Shown here: positions 17,145 through 26,265 of the stretch, piece by piece
Position numbering within the stretch: position 1 is the first letter of the stretch
Layout: each line of letters starts with the position of its first letter
Source: Verrucomicrobiaceae bacterium UBA1938
GTDB taxonomy: Bacteria; Verrucomicrobiota; Verrucomicrobiia; Verrucomicrobiales; Verrucomicrobiaceae
Length of the DNA: 64,000 nucleotides
Assembly: GCA_002336895.1 (NCBI GenBank)
Contig: DDFC01000023.1
Location: 211,584 to 275,583 of the forward strand
Direction: 5' to 3'
The notes under the pieces: generated by a model
What the model saw: only the letters and a program-made list of their open reading frames with translations
Told to the model about the DNA's origin: nothing
Databases searched by the model: none
Translations under genes and position numbers: made by a program

Positions 17145-18350
17145 TTACTGCCGGAATATTTTGCCATTCGTCAGCCACTCGAGATTAAAGCGGGCGAAAT
17201 GCAGCTCGTCCCAGTAGTGAGTGCTGCCTTTGTCCGCCCGCTCATAGATGAATCCTATGGTCTTGTCATCCAGCACCACGACGTCTGAGTATGAGCCCGG
17301 ATGCGGCCAGATCGTTTTGCCTGCAGTCCAGGTCCCGCCTTCATCGCGGCTGATCCGAATGGTGAGATTGTAGCGGCCGTAGGGATGCTCTTTCTGCCGA
17401 TACGGCGAAGCAGGGCTGGAGAAGAGCAGCGTCTTTGCATCAAACCTCTCCACCGGGCCGTGGCAGCGCGGGGTAATGAGTTCTTCGAGGCGATGCAGCT
17501 CCCCCCACGTCACACCGCCGTCTTTGCTGATGGCGGTGAGGTGGCGCAGGTTGTCAGGCGCATCCTCGCTGCTTTCATTGCGGCTGATCACGCGCACGTC
17601 CCCGTTGTTTAATTCAACGAACTGGCATTCGCTGGTGTGAAGGCCGATGGTGCCGCCCAGATGCCAGGTTGCGCCATGGTCGTCGCTGTAAAAGGAGTGG
17701 GCAAAGCTGCGCAGACGGCCCTTGCCGATGTCCTCCCGATGACGCCCCGGCACGAGCAGACGTCCGGACTTGAGCTGGATCATCGCATTTCCTGGACCGC
17801 AGCCATAGCGCTGCACCCAGCCCTTCTCCCACTGCACCGCGTGGCTTTTGGGGTTGCCCTTCGGTTCTTCGTCTTCTCCCCTGCCCTGAAGTGTTTGCCA
17901 TTCCGGCCTGATCACCTGCTCATGTATGACCACCGGCCCTTGCCATGTCTGGCCATTGTCTGAGCTGGTGAGGTGGGCGTACTGCTTTTTGTCCTTCAGG
18001 AAAAAAAGCCAGAGTTTCCTGGTCTCGCGATCAAACCCGACTGTCAGATCGGTGCAGACACGGTTTTCATCATCAAGGATGGTGATTTCTTCGCTCCATG
18101 TTTTACCGAGGTCGGAGCTGCGCTTCATCACGATGTCGTGATTGCCGATGTCTCCGGGGCCGTCGTTGCGCTTTTCACAGATCACCAGCAGATCCCCATT
18201 GGGAGCCTGGATGATCGAGGGTATGCGGTAGTTGGGCTTGTTCTTGGGCGTCAGCGGAAACAGGCACGTCGTCTCAAACAAAGGCTCTGCGGCCGTCAGA
18301 GGACCGCAGAGCAGCAAAAGCAGGATTCCAACAAACGTTTTCATGAGCAT
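17145..18350 (-). CDS. Exo-alpha-sialidase, GH33-like, with canonical YRIP motif
   Basis: 401 residues with signal peptide (start to about residue 21; MKTF at 18344 is an equally good start). YRIPS at 41-45 supplies the first arginine of the sialic acid carboxylate triad, and EKRNDGPGDIGNHDIVMKRS follows as in GH33 enzymes. Asp boxes include SSDLGKTW (78-85), SSDNGQTW, SDDHGATW, SKDGGVTW and SRDEGGTW. It would release terminal sialic acids outside the cytoplasm. Of the three BNR proteins in the locus this is the best candidate for a true sialidase. It starts 17 bases after the stop of the upstream paralogue, so they are surely co-transcribed. Confidence 0.9.
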   Translation of the reverse strand: MLMKTFVGILLLLLCGPLTAAEPLFETTCLFPLTPKNKPNYRIPSIIQAPNGDLLVICEKRNDGPGDIGNHDIVMKRSSDLGKTWSEEITILDDENRVCTDLTVGFDRETRKLWLFFLKDKKQYAHLTSSDNGQTWQGPVVIHEQVIRPEWQTLQGRGEDEEPKGNPKSHAVQWEKGWVQRYGCGPGNAMIQLKSGRLLVPGRHREDIGKGRLRSFAHSFYSDDHGATWHLGGTIGLHTSECQFVELNNGDVRVISRNESSEDAPDNLRHLTAISKDGGVTWGELHRLEELITPRCHGPVERFDAKTLLFSSPASPYRQKEHPYGRYNLTIRISRDEGGTWTAGKTIWPHPGSYSDVVVLDDKTIGFIYERADKGSTHYWDELHFARFNLEWLTNGKIFRQ

Positions 18351-18367
18351 GAAACATCACATCATCC

Positions 18368-19582
18368 TCACTGTGGCGCCGTCAGCCATTCCAGATTAAA
18401 CCGGGCCAGTGTCAGACGACCACCCGCGAAGTGGGCCAGCACAGAGCCGTCCCCACTGCGCCCGTAGAAGCAGAGGATGGTGCCGTTTTTGGTCACGGCG
18501 ATGTCCGAGTACATGCTGGCACCGGGTTCGATGCTTTTGCTCACAGGCCAGGTCTTGCCCTCATCACGGCTGAGCTTCACGCTGACGTTTTTGCGGTCGC
18601 GATTTTTCCCGGGCTCTGCCTTGCCCTTCTCTTTTTCCAAATTATGCGGATTGGAGAAGAGAATAAGGCTCTGACCATCGTGGTTGTAGCGAACGATGCC
18701 GCCCATGCAGATGGGCTCCAGCAGGGCTTCGTCAAACTTCGGTGTGCTCCAGCCGGTGGCCCCATCTTTGCTGACGGTGACAAGGCGACGATGGGCCTTT
18801 GATTCACTACGCACATTGAGCATGACACTGCCGTCGTTGAGCTCGATGGCGACTGTCTCATTTGGGTTGATCCATTCCTCGGTGCAGGGCACCGCGATGT
18901 CACCAGCTTTCCAGGTTTTGCCCTGGTCATCGCTGTAGATGGTGGCGGTGACGCTGGGGCGGTGGGCATTACCGCCCGTGCCGGTGGAAAGCCAGACGGG
19001 GACCACGAGGCGGCCGTTTTTGAGCTGGATGCTGTGGTCCGGACCGGTGGCCAAAACCTTCCAGTCGTAGTCTTTTTTGAAGGCGTCAAAGGCAGCGGTG
19101 ATCTCCACGGGCTTGCTCCAGGTGAGACCGTCGTCCGCGCTGCGCTGGTAGAAGCAGCGCTCATACTCCAGGCAGAAGAGCATGTGGACCGTGCCGTCTT
19201 TGTCGGCGATGAGCACGGGGTTGTTATAGGTCACGTCGTTGGGGTCCACATTTTTCATCTTGAGCGCGAAGGGGTTCTTGGCCTTCGGCCCCTCCACATT
19301 GGCAATGCTCTGTGGCACGCTCCAGGTTTTGCCCTCATCGGTGCTGCGGCGCAGCAGGATGCGGATGTCGTCCCAGTCGCTGACACCTGCGGCACGTTTG
19401 CGCGCCTCGCACCAGGTCAGCACAGTGCCCTTGGCAGTCACCACGATGCCGGGGATGTGGTAGAGCTTGTATGCGGGATTATCTCCGACAATGAAGAGGT
19501 CCTGTTTTTCGATGAAGGGCTCTGCGGCGGCGAGGGTGCCACAGAGCAGCAGGAGGGAGGCGAGTTGTTTCATGGTTGTCAT
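18368..19582 (-). CDS. Sialidase-like BNR protein with YHIP in place of YRIP
   Basis: 404 residues with signal peptide (about 1-20; MKQL at 19573 is an alternative start). It keeps the sialidase layout, with CEARKRAAGVSDWDDIRILL and Asp boxes STDEGKTW, SADDGLTW, SDDQGKTW and SRDEGKTW. The position of the first triad arginine is changed: YHIPG at 41-45. In GH33 that arginine contacts the carboxylate of sialic acid, so the enzyme may act on another sugar or be an inactive binder. It lies between the RraA-family gene (51 bases) and the canonical sialidase (17 bases). It is a divergent paralogue of the latter. Confidence 0.85.
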   Translation of the reverse strand: MTTMKQLASLLLLCGTLAAAEPFIEKQDLFIVGDNPAYKLYHIPGIVVTAKGTVLTWCEARKRAAGVSDWDDIRILLRRSTDEGKTWSVPQSIANVEGPKAKNPFALKMKNVDPNDVTYNNPVLIADKDGTVHMLFCLEYERCFYQRSADDGLTWSKPVEITAAFDAFKKDYDWKVLATGPDHSIQLKNGRLVVPVWLSTGTGGNAHRPSVTATIYSDDQGKTWKAGDIAVPCTEEWINPNETVAIELNDGSVMLNVRSESKAHRRLVTVSKDGATGWSTPKFDEALLEPICMGGIVRYNHDGQSLILFSNPHNLEKEKGKAEPGKNRDRKNVSVKLSRDEGKTWPVSKSIEPGASMYSDIAVTKNGTILCFYGRSGDGSVLAHFAGGRLTLARFNLEWLTAPQ

Positions 19583-19633
19583 GGGTGGGTTGGTAAATGG
19601 TGAAGAGTCGTGATTTGCAGGTGTGAGAAGGAA

Positions 19634-20377
19634 CTACCACTCCCCATCCCGCTGGAATTTGGCCCTGGCGTTTTTGCCAAACTGCGCACCAGCAGCAGCG
19701 AGATTGGCCAGCACCTCATCGCTGCTCAGGCCGGAGCTGCCACGTGCGGCTGGGATGACGGTCTGGCACTCATTGGCATCCATGAAGCGGGAGGCTTCGA
19801 GGATCTGCGGCTGCGCCTCGGGTTCGATGACGAGGAAACCGTGCTTGTCGGCATGAATGAGATCGCCGGGAATGACCTTGCGGCCAAAGACCTCCACTTC
19901 GCAGTTCCAGCGCACGGGATGCACATGCGCATGGCCCACGCAGAAGCGGCGGGCCAGGGCTTTGAAACCGGCGTTGGTCATTTCATCCACGTCACGGATG
20001 GCACCATCCACAATGGTGCCCACACAGCCGAGGGCGCGATGCATGTTGCTGTTCACCTCGCCCCAGAAGGAGCCGATGGTGCGGGGTTTGTCGAGGTCCT
20101 GCACGCAGACGATCTTGGGCCCGGGGATGCCGGCCACGTAGCGGCGATATTCATTCCACGCATTCGCATTGGCCTCACGGTGCGCCTTGTTGCTTGGCTC
20201 GACAACGACGGTGACGGCGTAGCCGACCATCGGCCCCATCTGCGGCATGAAGTCGCGGACTTCTTCGAGATTGAAGCCGTCGGCGGCGGGGTCGCGTCTG
20301 GTGATCTGCTCCCAGCCATTGTAGATGGTCGGGGTGTTCCAGCGCTTGAGTTGAAGGATGTCGGAATGAGGAAGCAT
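19634..20377 (-). CDS. RraA-family protein (aldolase-like or decarboxylase)
   Basis: 247 residues, no signal peptide. The RraA fold signature is seen in WGEVNSNMHRALGCVG and VDGAIRDVDEM (123-133), where the GDGAxRD pattern binds divalent metal and substrate. The family includes 4-hydroxy-4-methyl-2-oxoglutarate aldolases and oxaloacetate decarboxylases, as well as the RNase E inhibitor RraA. Substrate cannot be read from sequence. As the first gene of the sialidase operon, divergent from a sugar-sensing regulator, it could handle a pyruvate-containing breakdown product of the released sugar; this is inference. Confidence 0.85.
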   Translation of the reverse strand: MLPHSDILQLKRWNTPTIYNGWEQITRRDPAADGFNLEEVRDFMPQMGPMVGYAVTVVVEPSNKAHREANANAWNEYRRYVAGIPGPKIVCVQDLDKPRTIGSFWGEVNSNMHRALGCVGTIVDGAIRDVDEMTNAGFKALARRFCVGHAHVHPVRWNCEVEVFGRKVIPGDLIHADKHGFLVIEPEAQPQILEASRFMDANECQTVIPAARGSSGLSSDEVLANLAAAGAQFGKNARAKFQRDGEW

Positions 20378-20469
20378 GAGGCGTTGAGATTGGTTTCACA
20401 TGAACGGCATGGCAGGCGAAATCTCTGTGGTCATTCCAGCTTACCACGTCATGTTTGCGGCCTGACTTT
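20378..20469. promoter_or_regulatory. Divergent promoter region with a candidate operator
   Basis: Spacer between the RraA gene and the regulator gene. GTGGT (20427-20431) and ACCAC (20443-20447) form an inverted repeat with an 11-base spacer, suitable as the operator of the adjacent GntR/LacI-type protein. No strong -10 or -35 pair stands out. Confidence 0.35.
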
Positions 20470-21537
20470 ATGCACGCTGTCCCCGCCCGCCCCTCGCTTG
20501 TAACACACAGCGCCGACTTTCTCCGCGAAGCCCTGCTGCGTGGAGAGTGGCAGGGCGCGCTGCCGTCTGAGCGCATGCTCTGCACGCGCCTGCGCATCAG
20601 CCGGCCCACATTGCGCGCAGTGCTCTCACAGCTGGAACAGGAAGGCGTCATCGGCCCTGTGGAAAACAAGCGCAGGCTCATACACGCTCCATTGGCCGGA
20701 ACACGCGGCAAGCCAGCGTCCTCTCGTCTGGTTGCCCTCCTCTCCCCCGTCCCGCAGCAGTCCATGCCCCCGTTTGTGCTGTTTTGGATGGATTCCCTGC
20801 GGGAGCTGCTGGCAGAGGCTGGCTATCAACTGGAGGTGCATGTGATCCCGCACTGCTTCACGGCCAAGCCTGCAGGCGGCCTGAAAAAGCTCACCCATCG
20901 CGTGCCGGCAGCCTTGTGGGTGCTGTTCCGCTCCACGCCGGTGATGCAGCGCTGGTTTGCAGAGCAGCAGCTGCCTGCGGTCATTGCAGGCTCTTGTGCT
21001 GAAAGTCTTTCCCTGCCATCAGTGGATCTGGACTATCGCGCCACCTGCAGACATGCAGCCACGATGCTGATGCAAAAAGGGCACAGGCGTATCGCGCTGC
21101 TGCTTCCTGACTCCTCCCACGGCGGCGATGTGGACAGCTCCCTGGGATTCAGGGAAGCCTTTGCCTCCTGCGATGCCGAGCTCTCTGTGCTCCCTCATCA
21201 CGAGACCGCCGGGCAGGTGATAGCGACCCTCGATGAAGCCCTCAGGCTCAAACCAGCGCCCACCGCTTTCGTCGTGGCGCGCTCCATCCATGCGCTCACG
21301 GTGGTCACTCACCTGCTGCGTCTCGGCCACCGCCTGCCACGAGACTTTGCCGTCGTCTCCCGTGATGACGATGCCTTCCTCGATCATGTCACCCCAAAGG
21401 TGACACGTTATTCTGCCGATGCCGCCAAGTTTGCCCGCCGTCTTGCCAAACTGGTGCTGGAGCTCGCTCAGACCGGCCACACCAGCACCAAGCCCGTGCG
21501 TCTCATGCCCGATCTGCGACGTGGGGAGACGGTGTGA
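20470..21537 (+). CDS. Transcriptional regulator: GntR-type DNA-binding domain with LacI-type effector domain
   Basis: 355 residues from ATG at 20470 (a TTG at 20455 is an in-frame alternative). Residues 12-70 form a GntR winged helix: LREALLRGEWQGALPSERML then SRPTLRAVLSQLEQEGVI. The rest is a periplasmic-binding-protein fold as in LacI/GalR repressors (LVALLSPVPQQ, DLDYRATCRHAATMLMQKGHRRIALLLPDSS, DFAVVSRDDDAFLD). Such hybrids usually sense sugars. It is divergent from the RraA-sialidase operon and is the likely controller of it. It is convergent with holB, whose stop is only 6 bases away. Confidence 0.88.
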   Translation: MHAVPARPSLVTHSADFLREALLRGEWQGALPSERMLCTRLRISRPTLRAVLSQLEQEGVIGPVENKRRLIHAPLAGTRGKPASSRLVALLSPVPQQSMPPFVLFWMDSLRELLAEAGYQLEVHVIPHCFTAKPAGGLKKLTHRVPAALWVLFRSTPVMQRWFAEQQLPAVIAGSCAESLSLPSVDLDYRATCRHAATMLMQKGHRRIALLLPDSSHGGDVDSSLGFREAFASCDAELSVLPHHETAGQVIATLDEALRLKPAPTAFVVARSIHALTVVTHLLRLGHRLPRDFAVVSRDDDAFLDHVTPKVTRYSADAAKFARRLAKLVLELAQTGHTSTKPVRLMPDLRRGETV

Positions 21538-21543
21538 AGAACT

Positions 21544-22539
21544 CTACGCCCCAAAAGCCTCGATGAAGCACACCTCCAGCGCCAGCCCTTCATTCACATT
21601 GGTATGCAGGTGGCTTTCCAGCTGGCGAAGGACGCGGATGCGCTTGGTCACCTCCCCCGGCTGCCAGCGTGTGGCCAGAGTGGCGGTGGCTTCCTGAAAC
21701 TTTGGCAGATCCAGATGCACGGCCCCGGCCTGCTGGCGGGCCACATCTCCCATCCATGAAAGCAGCAGCTCCATGAGTGATGTGCGCTGCTGCAGGTACT
21801 CTGCCTCGATCTGCGCCTCCACCTGCTCTTCGCGCTGCTTCAGCCAGGTGCCGTCGGTGGTCTTGGCATAGTGCTCCTGCTCGCGCTCAAATTCGGCCTC
21901 CTGCTCTTTCTTGATGGCTTCATGCAGGCTTTCGAGAATGTCCTCAAAGTCCTTCTTCAGCGAGAGCGCCTCCGAGATGCTGCCGCCCTGCTTGGTGGCC
22001 ATTCGCTTGAGCACATAGAGCAGCCTGCCCTCGTGTTCGGTAAAGATGCGAGCACCATCCGGCGGCAGCAGAGAGATCTCGATCACACGGGACTGGATGG
22101 TGGGCAGCAGTTGCTCGGGCTGCGTGGTCAGCAGCAGCAGCAGCGTGTTCGGCGGCGGCTCCTCCAGCGTCTTGAGGAAGGCGTTCTGCGCCTGCACGTT
22201 CATGCGCTCCGCATCCACGATCACGGCAAGCTTCCAGCCGTTGGGCGCGGCCGTCTGGTGAATCATCTTTTCCAGAAAGCGGATGGTGCCGGGATCGTCG
22301 CCATCATCGCCGATGGTGATACGGCGGGATTTGCTCTGCGGGCGGAGGACCACAGCCCCCTGCCCTTCCCAGCCCTCCAGCGAGCCCATCTTGGTGCCCA
22401 CCAGGAGATCCAGCGCTTTAGCGGCGAAAACTTCGTGCTGCGCCGCCTTCGGCCCGGTGATGAGGTAGGCGTGTCCCAGGCGGCCGTTGTCACGGGCGCG
22501 TCCGAGAAGCTCAAGGGCATGGTCGCTCTTAAACGGCAT
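21544..22539 (-). CDS. holB: DNA polymerase III subunit delta'
   Basis: 331 residues, the clamp-loader delta' subunit. NAFLKTLEEPPPNTLLLLLT (119-138) and the sensor LPTIQSRVIEISLLP are characteristic. The Walker A region is degenerate (ITGPKAAQHEV), as expected for delta', which does not hydrolyse ATP. A charged helical segment (TWLKQREEQVEAQIEAEYLQ) lies in the C-terminal collar. The ATG at 22539 was chosen because it starts the conserved domain and overlaps the tmk end by 11 bases, the usual tmk-holB arrangement. Upstream extension to 22668 runs inside tmk. Confidence 0.88.
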   Translation of the reverse strand: MPFKSDHALELLGRARDNGRLGHAYLITGPKAAQHEVFAAKALDLLVGTKMGSLEGWEGQGAVVLRPQSKSRRITIGDDGDDPGTIRFLEKMIHQTAAPNGWKLAVIVDAERMNVQAQNAFLKTLEEPPPNTLLLLLTTQPEQLLPTIQSRVIEISLLPPDGARIFTEHEGRLLYVLKRMATKQGGSISEALSLKKDFEDILESLHEAIKKEQEAEFEREQEHYAKTTDGTWLKQREEQVEAQIEAEYLQQRTSLMELLLSWMGDVARQQAGAVHLDLPKFQEATATLATRWQPGEVTKRIRVLRQLESHLHTNVNEGLALEVCFIEAFGA

Positions 22540-23164
22540 GGGTTTGCGCGGTGAGTATCTGCCAGATTTTTTCGTGCACAGCCTCAGGTGCCGCTGCCGC
22601 ACCCATGATGCGGATGCGCTCCGGCTCGGCACGCGCCAGCTCGAGGTAGCCCTGGCGCACTTTTTCAAAGAATTCCATCGGCTGGCTCTCGATGCGGTCC
22701 AGCTCGCGCCCAGCCTGGTGGATGCGCTTCCGTGCGGTGGCGCTGTCCATGTCCAGCAGCAGAGTCAGGTCAGGCAGTGTGCCCCCGATGGCAAATTGGT
22801 TGATGGCACGCACGCTTTCCAGCGGCAGCCCCCTCGCCACGCCTTGGTACACCGTGGTGGAATCCAGGAAGCGGTCCAGAATGACAAACGCACCGTCATC
22901 CAGCAGCGGGCGGATCTTTTCGCGCACCAGCTGGGCGCGGCTGGCAGCAAAGAGCAGCAGCTCCGTCTCATTGGACATCGTGGCCCCCTCCTTGGCATGC
23001 TGCAGTAAATGCCGGATGCTCTCTCCCAGCTCCGTGCCCCCGGGCTCGCGCAGCACGACCACCCGACGCCCCGCAGCCTCCAGCCGCGTGCGCAGCAGAC
23101 CGATCTGCGTCGATTTGCCGCAGCCTTCAGAGCCTTCAAAGGAGAGCAGGAAGCCGGTGCTCAT
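22529..23164 (-). CDS. tmk: Thymidylate kinase
   Basis: 211 residues from ATG 23164; an ATG at 23182 would overlap guaA. It phosphorylates dTMP to dTDP. The P-loop is GSEGCGKST (11-19), the substrate loop LREPGGTELGE (38-48), and DRFLDSTTVYQG carries the DR(Y/F) motif. LID arginines follow in RKRIHQAGRELDRIE. It lies between guaA and holB with its start 5 bases before the end of guaA in transcript order, so the three genes form one transcript. Confidence 0.95.
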   Translation of the reverse strand: MSTGFLLSFEGSEGCGKSTQIGLLRTRLEAAGRRVVVLREPGGTELGESIRHLLQHAKEGATMSNETELLLFAASRAQLVREKIRPLLDDGAFVILDRFLDSTTVYQGVARGLPLESVRAINQFAIGGTLPDLTLLLDMDSATARKRIHQAGRELDRIESQPMEFFEKVRQGYLELARAEPERIRIMGAAAAPEAVHEKIWQILTAQTHAV

Positions 23165-23168
23165 CGCA

Positions 23169-24689
23169 TCACTCCCACTCAATGCTGGCGGGCGGCTTGG
23201 TGCTGATGTCGTACAGCACGCGGTTCACACCTTTGACGCTGTTGAGGATCTTGTTGGAGGCGTTGCGCAGCACTGAGTAAGGCAGCTCCACCCAGTCGGC
23301 GGTCATGGCGTCTTCGCTGATGACAGCTCGCAGAGAGATGGCCTGCTCGTAGCTGCGTTCATCTCCTTTGACGCCCACGGTCTTCACCGGCAGCAGCGCC
23401 GCATAGGCCTGCCAGGTGCGCTCATACCAGCCGCTGCGGCGCAGCTCACTGATAAAGATGGCATCCGCTTGCTGGGTGGTGGCCACACGCTCGGCGGTGA
23501 TCTCCCCCGGAATACGCACAGCCAGACCCGGTCCCGGGAAGGGATGACGCCACAGCGCCTGATGCGGAATGCCCAGGCTGGCGCCGAGGGCACGCACCTC
23601 GTCCTTGAAGAGCTCGGCGAGGGGTTCGAGCACCTTGCCCTGCTCCTTCAGCTCCATGATGCGGTCCACGCGGTTGTGGTGCGTCTTGATCTTGCTGGCA
23701 ATGCTGCCGCTGGTGGCGCTCTCGATCACGTCAGGATACAGCGTGCCCTGCGCCAGCAGTTCCACATTGTCGGCCACCTTCCAGAACTCCTCCACAAACA
23801 GCGTGCCGATGATGCGGCGCTTCTGCTCGGGGTCGGTCACGCCTTTCAGCGCACCCAGGAAGACGGCGCTGGCGTCGATCTGCTCGATCGGCACTCCCAC
23901 GCTGGCAAAGAGCTCTTTCACTTCGGCCGCCTCATTCAGGCGCATCATGCCGGTGTCGATAAAAATGCAGCGGACTTTGACGCCGGCCTTGGCCAGCAGC
24001 ACGGCCAGCACGGTGCTGTCCACTCCTCCGGAGACACCGCAGATCACCTCGCGGCTGCCCACCTCGGCCTTGATGCGCTCCAGCATCTGCGCCTTGAAGG
24101 CCTGAATGTCGAACTTGGCCAGGGTGGCGCCACTCTTGGTGAGGAAGTTCTTCAGGATGGCTGTTCCCTCGTGGGAATGCGTCACCTCAGGGTGAAATTG
24201 AATGCCCCAGCAGCGGTCAGACCACTTCAGCGCCACGGGCACGGCGTCTTCATTGGTGGCGATGACCTTGGTCGTGCTGGAGAGATTGGCGCAGGTGTCG
24301 CTGTGGCTCATCCACACCTGGGACTCATGCGAGATGCCGCTGAAGAGATCCTCGTGATCGGTTACGACGAGCTTGGCGGGACCATACTCGCGGGTGACGC
24401 CGGGCTTCACGGTGCCGCCGTGTTTGATGTTCAGAAGCTGCATGCCGTAGCACACGCCCAGCACGGGAACGCCGAAGGACATCAGCTTTTCATAGTCCAC
24501 ATCCGGCGCATCGACATCAGACGTGCTGCGCGGGCCGCCGGAAAGGATGATGGCTCCAGGGTTCTGCAGATTGGCCAGCTCGGCCGGCGGATAAAGGTGC
24601 GAGGCAAAACCCAGCTCGCGCACGCGGCGGACAATGAGCTGGGAATACTGGGAGCCGTAATCGAGAACGGCGACTTCTTGCGGGGTCAT
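23169..24689 (-). CDS. guaA: GMP synthase (glutamine-hydrolysing)
   Basis: 506 residues, cytosolic, converts XMP to GMP. The class I glutamine amidotransferase domain has C80 in GVCYGMQ, with H166 and E168 in QFHPEVTHS. The ATP pyrophosphatase domain has the PP-loop SGGVDST (220-226). The dimerisation end is complete (RVLYDISTKPPASIEWE). Length matches the family. It starts 48 bases after guaB, giving the classical guaBA order for GMP synthesis from IMP. Confidence 0.97.
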   Translation of the reverse strand: MTPQEVAVLDYGSQYSQLIVRRVRELGFASHLYPPAELANLQNPGAIILSGGPRSTSDVDAPDVDYEKLMSFGVPVLGVCYGMQLLNIKHGGTVKPGVTREYGPAKLVVTDHEDLFSGISHESQVWMSHSDTCANLSSTTKVIATNEDAVPVALKWSDRCWGIQFHPEVTHSHEGTAILKNFLTKSGATLAKFDIQAFKAQMLERIKAEVGSREVICGVSGGVDSTVLAVLLAKAGVKVRCIFIDTGMMRLNEAAEVKELFASVGVPIEQIDASAVFLGALKGVTDPEQKRRIIGTLFVEEFWKVADNVELLAQGTLYPDVIESATSGSIASKIKTHHNRVDRIMELKEQGKVLEPLAELFKDEVRALGASLGIPHQALWRHPFPGPGLAVRIPGEITAERVATTQQADAIFISELRRSGWYERTWQAYAALLPVKTVGVKGDERSYEQAISLRAVISEDAMTADWVELPYSVLRNASNKILNSVKGVNRVLYDISTKPPASIEWE

Positions 24690-24737
24690 GAGGGGGAGAT
24701 GACGGAGGTAAAGTGTGAAGCGGCGAAAGCCGGGGCA

Positions 24738-26195
24738 TCAATGCGGCTCGTAGTTCACCGGCTCTTCAGTGATGACGACATCGTGCGGATGGCTTTCCTT
24801 GAGACCACCGGCGGTGATGCGGACAAAGCGTGCCTTGGCGCGCAGTTCGTCGAGCGTATTGGCACCCACGTAGCCCATGCCGGAGCGCAGACCGCCGATG
24901 AGTTGGAAGACCACCTCGACCAGCGGGCCTTTGTACGGCACGCGTGCTTCCACGCCTTCAGGCACCAGCTTGCCGGAGCTGTTCTGGCCGTAGCGGTCGC
25001 CAGCGCCTTTGCGCATGGCCTTGAGGCTGCCCATGCCACGGTATTCCTTGAAGGTGCGGCCCTGCCATTTGACCATGTTGCCGGGGCTTTCGGCCGTACC
25101 TGCCAGGAGGGAGCCTAGCATCACAAAATCAGCACCAGCGGCGAGCGCCTTGACGATGTCTCCAGAGTAACGGATGCCACCGTCAGCGATGACGGTGACG
25201 CCTGCCGCACGGCAGACTTCAGCCACCTCCTGCACCGCAGTGAACTGCGGCATGCCCACGCCCGAAATGATACGCGTGGTGCAGATGGAGCCCGGGCCCA
25301 CCCCCACCTTGACGGCAGAAGCGCCTGCTTTCACAAGGTCGCGCGCACCATCGGCAGTGACCACATTGCCAGCCACGATCGGAATGCTGGAGCCTAGACT
25401 CTCACGCAGCTTGGCGATGACCTGCATCACGCGGCTGGTGTGCCCAGTGGCGGCGTCGATGAAGACGGCGTCCGCACCTGCGGCCTGCATGGCCAGACCG
25501 CGTGCCACGCAGTCTTCACCCACACCCACGGCGGCGCCCACGCGCAGCTGGCCATTGGTGTCCTTGGCGGCATTGGTAAACATCTGGCGCTTCACGATGT
25601 CCTGCTTGGTGATCAGGCCCGCGAGCTTGCCATTGGAATCGACCAGCGGCAGCTTCTCGATGCGCTGGGTGTAGAGGATCTTCAAAGCATCCTCAAAGCT
25701 GGTCTGCGGCGTGCCGGTGGCCAGCTTGTCACGCGGTGTCATGATGGCCGAGACGGGCGTGGCCTCGTCCTCGATGTACCACATGTCGCGGCTGGTCACC
25801 ATGCCAGCCAGTTTTCCCTGCGCATCCACCACCGGGAAGCCGCTGACGCCCTTTTCGTGCATCAGGCGCTGCACCTCGCCCAGCTTGGTCTCAGGTGCGA
25901 CAGTGTGCGGGCTCTGGATGACGGTATTTTCAGAGCGCTTCACCCGTGCCACGTGCTCGGCCTGCTGGTCAATGGGACAGTTGCGGTGGATCACGCCCAG
26001 TCCGCCCTCACGCGCGAGGGCGATGGCGAGCTCGGACTCCGTGACGGTGTCCATGGCCGAGGAAAGAATCGGCACATTCAGGCCGATGGAGGCCAGTTTG
26101 GTGGAAACATCGACGTCCCCAGGCAGCACCTGACTCAGTCCGGGAAGGACAAGAACGTCGTCGAAACTTAAAGCGAGAGATGGCAGTTCACCCAT
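24738..26195 (-). CDS. guaB: IMP dehydrogenase
   Basis: 485 residues. It oxidises IMP to XMP with NAD+. The TIM barrel is interrupted by a Bateman module of two CBS domains (about 93-205). The catalytic cysteine is C305 in GPGSICTTRIISGVG. The active-site flap and RYGQNSS-type K+ region (GAGDRYGQNSSGKLVPEGVE) are present. One small departure is DAATGHTSRV in place of the usual DTAHGHS stretch. It is the first gene of guaB-guaA-tmk-holB and begins 70 bases after the last cassette gene, whose transcript may read into it. Confidence 0.97.
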   Translation of the reverse strand: MGELPSLALSFDDVLVLPGLSQVLPGDVDVSTKLASIGLNVPILSSAMDTVTESELAIALAREGGLGVIHRNCPIDQQAEHVARVKRSENTVIQSPHTVAPETKLGEVQRLMHEKGVSGFPVVDAQGKLAGMVTSRDMWYIEDEATPVSAIMTPRDKLATGTPQTSFEDALKILYTQRIEKLPLVDSNGKLAGLITKQDIVKRQMFTNAAKDTNGQLRVGAAVGVGEDCVARGLAMQAAGADAVFIDAATGHTSRVMQVIAKLRESLGSSIPIVAGNVVTADGARDLVKAGASAVKVGVGPGSICTTRIISGVGMPQFTAVQEVAEVCRAAGVTVIADGGIRYSGDIVKALAAGADFVMLGSLLAGTAESPGNMVKWQGRTFKEYRGMGSLKAMRKGAGDRYGQNSSGKLVPEGVEARVPYKGPLVEVVFQLIGGLRSGMGYVGANTLDELRAKARFVRITAGGLKESHPHDVVITEEPVNYEPH

Positions 26196-26265
26196 GCGCC
26201 ATTCAAGCCACGATCAGGCCGATGTCATGCGGAAATTTGAGGCAGTTTATCTCTCCCCCGAAGGA

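Noticed and set aside
23469..25118. Plus-strand frame of 549 codons opposite guaA and guaB
   Set aside because: It is antisense to two certain housekeeping genes.
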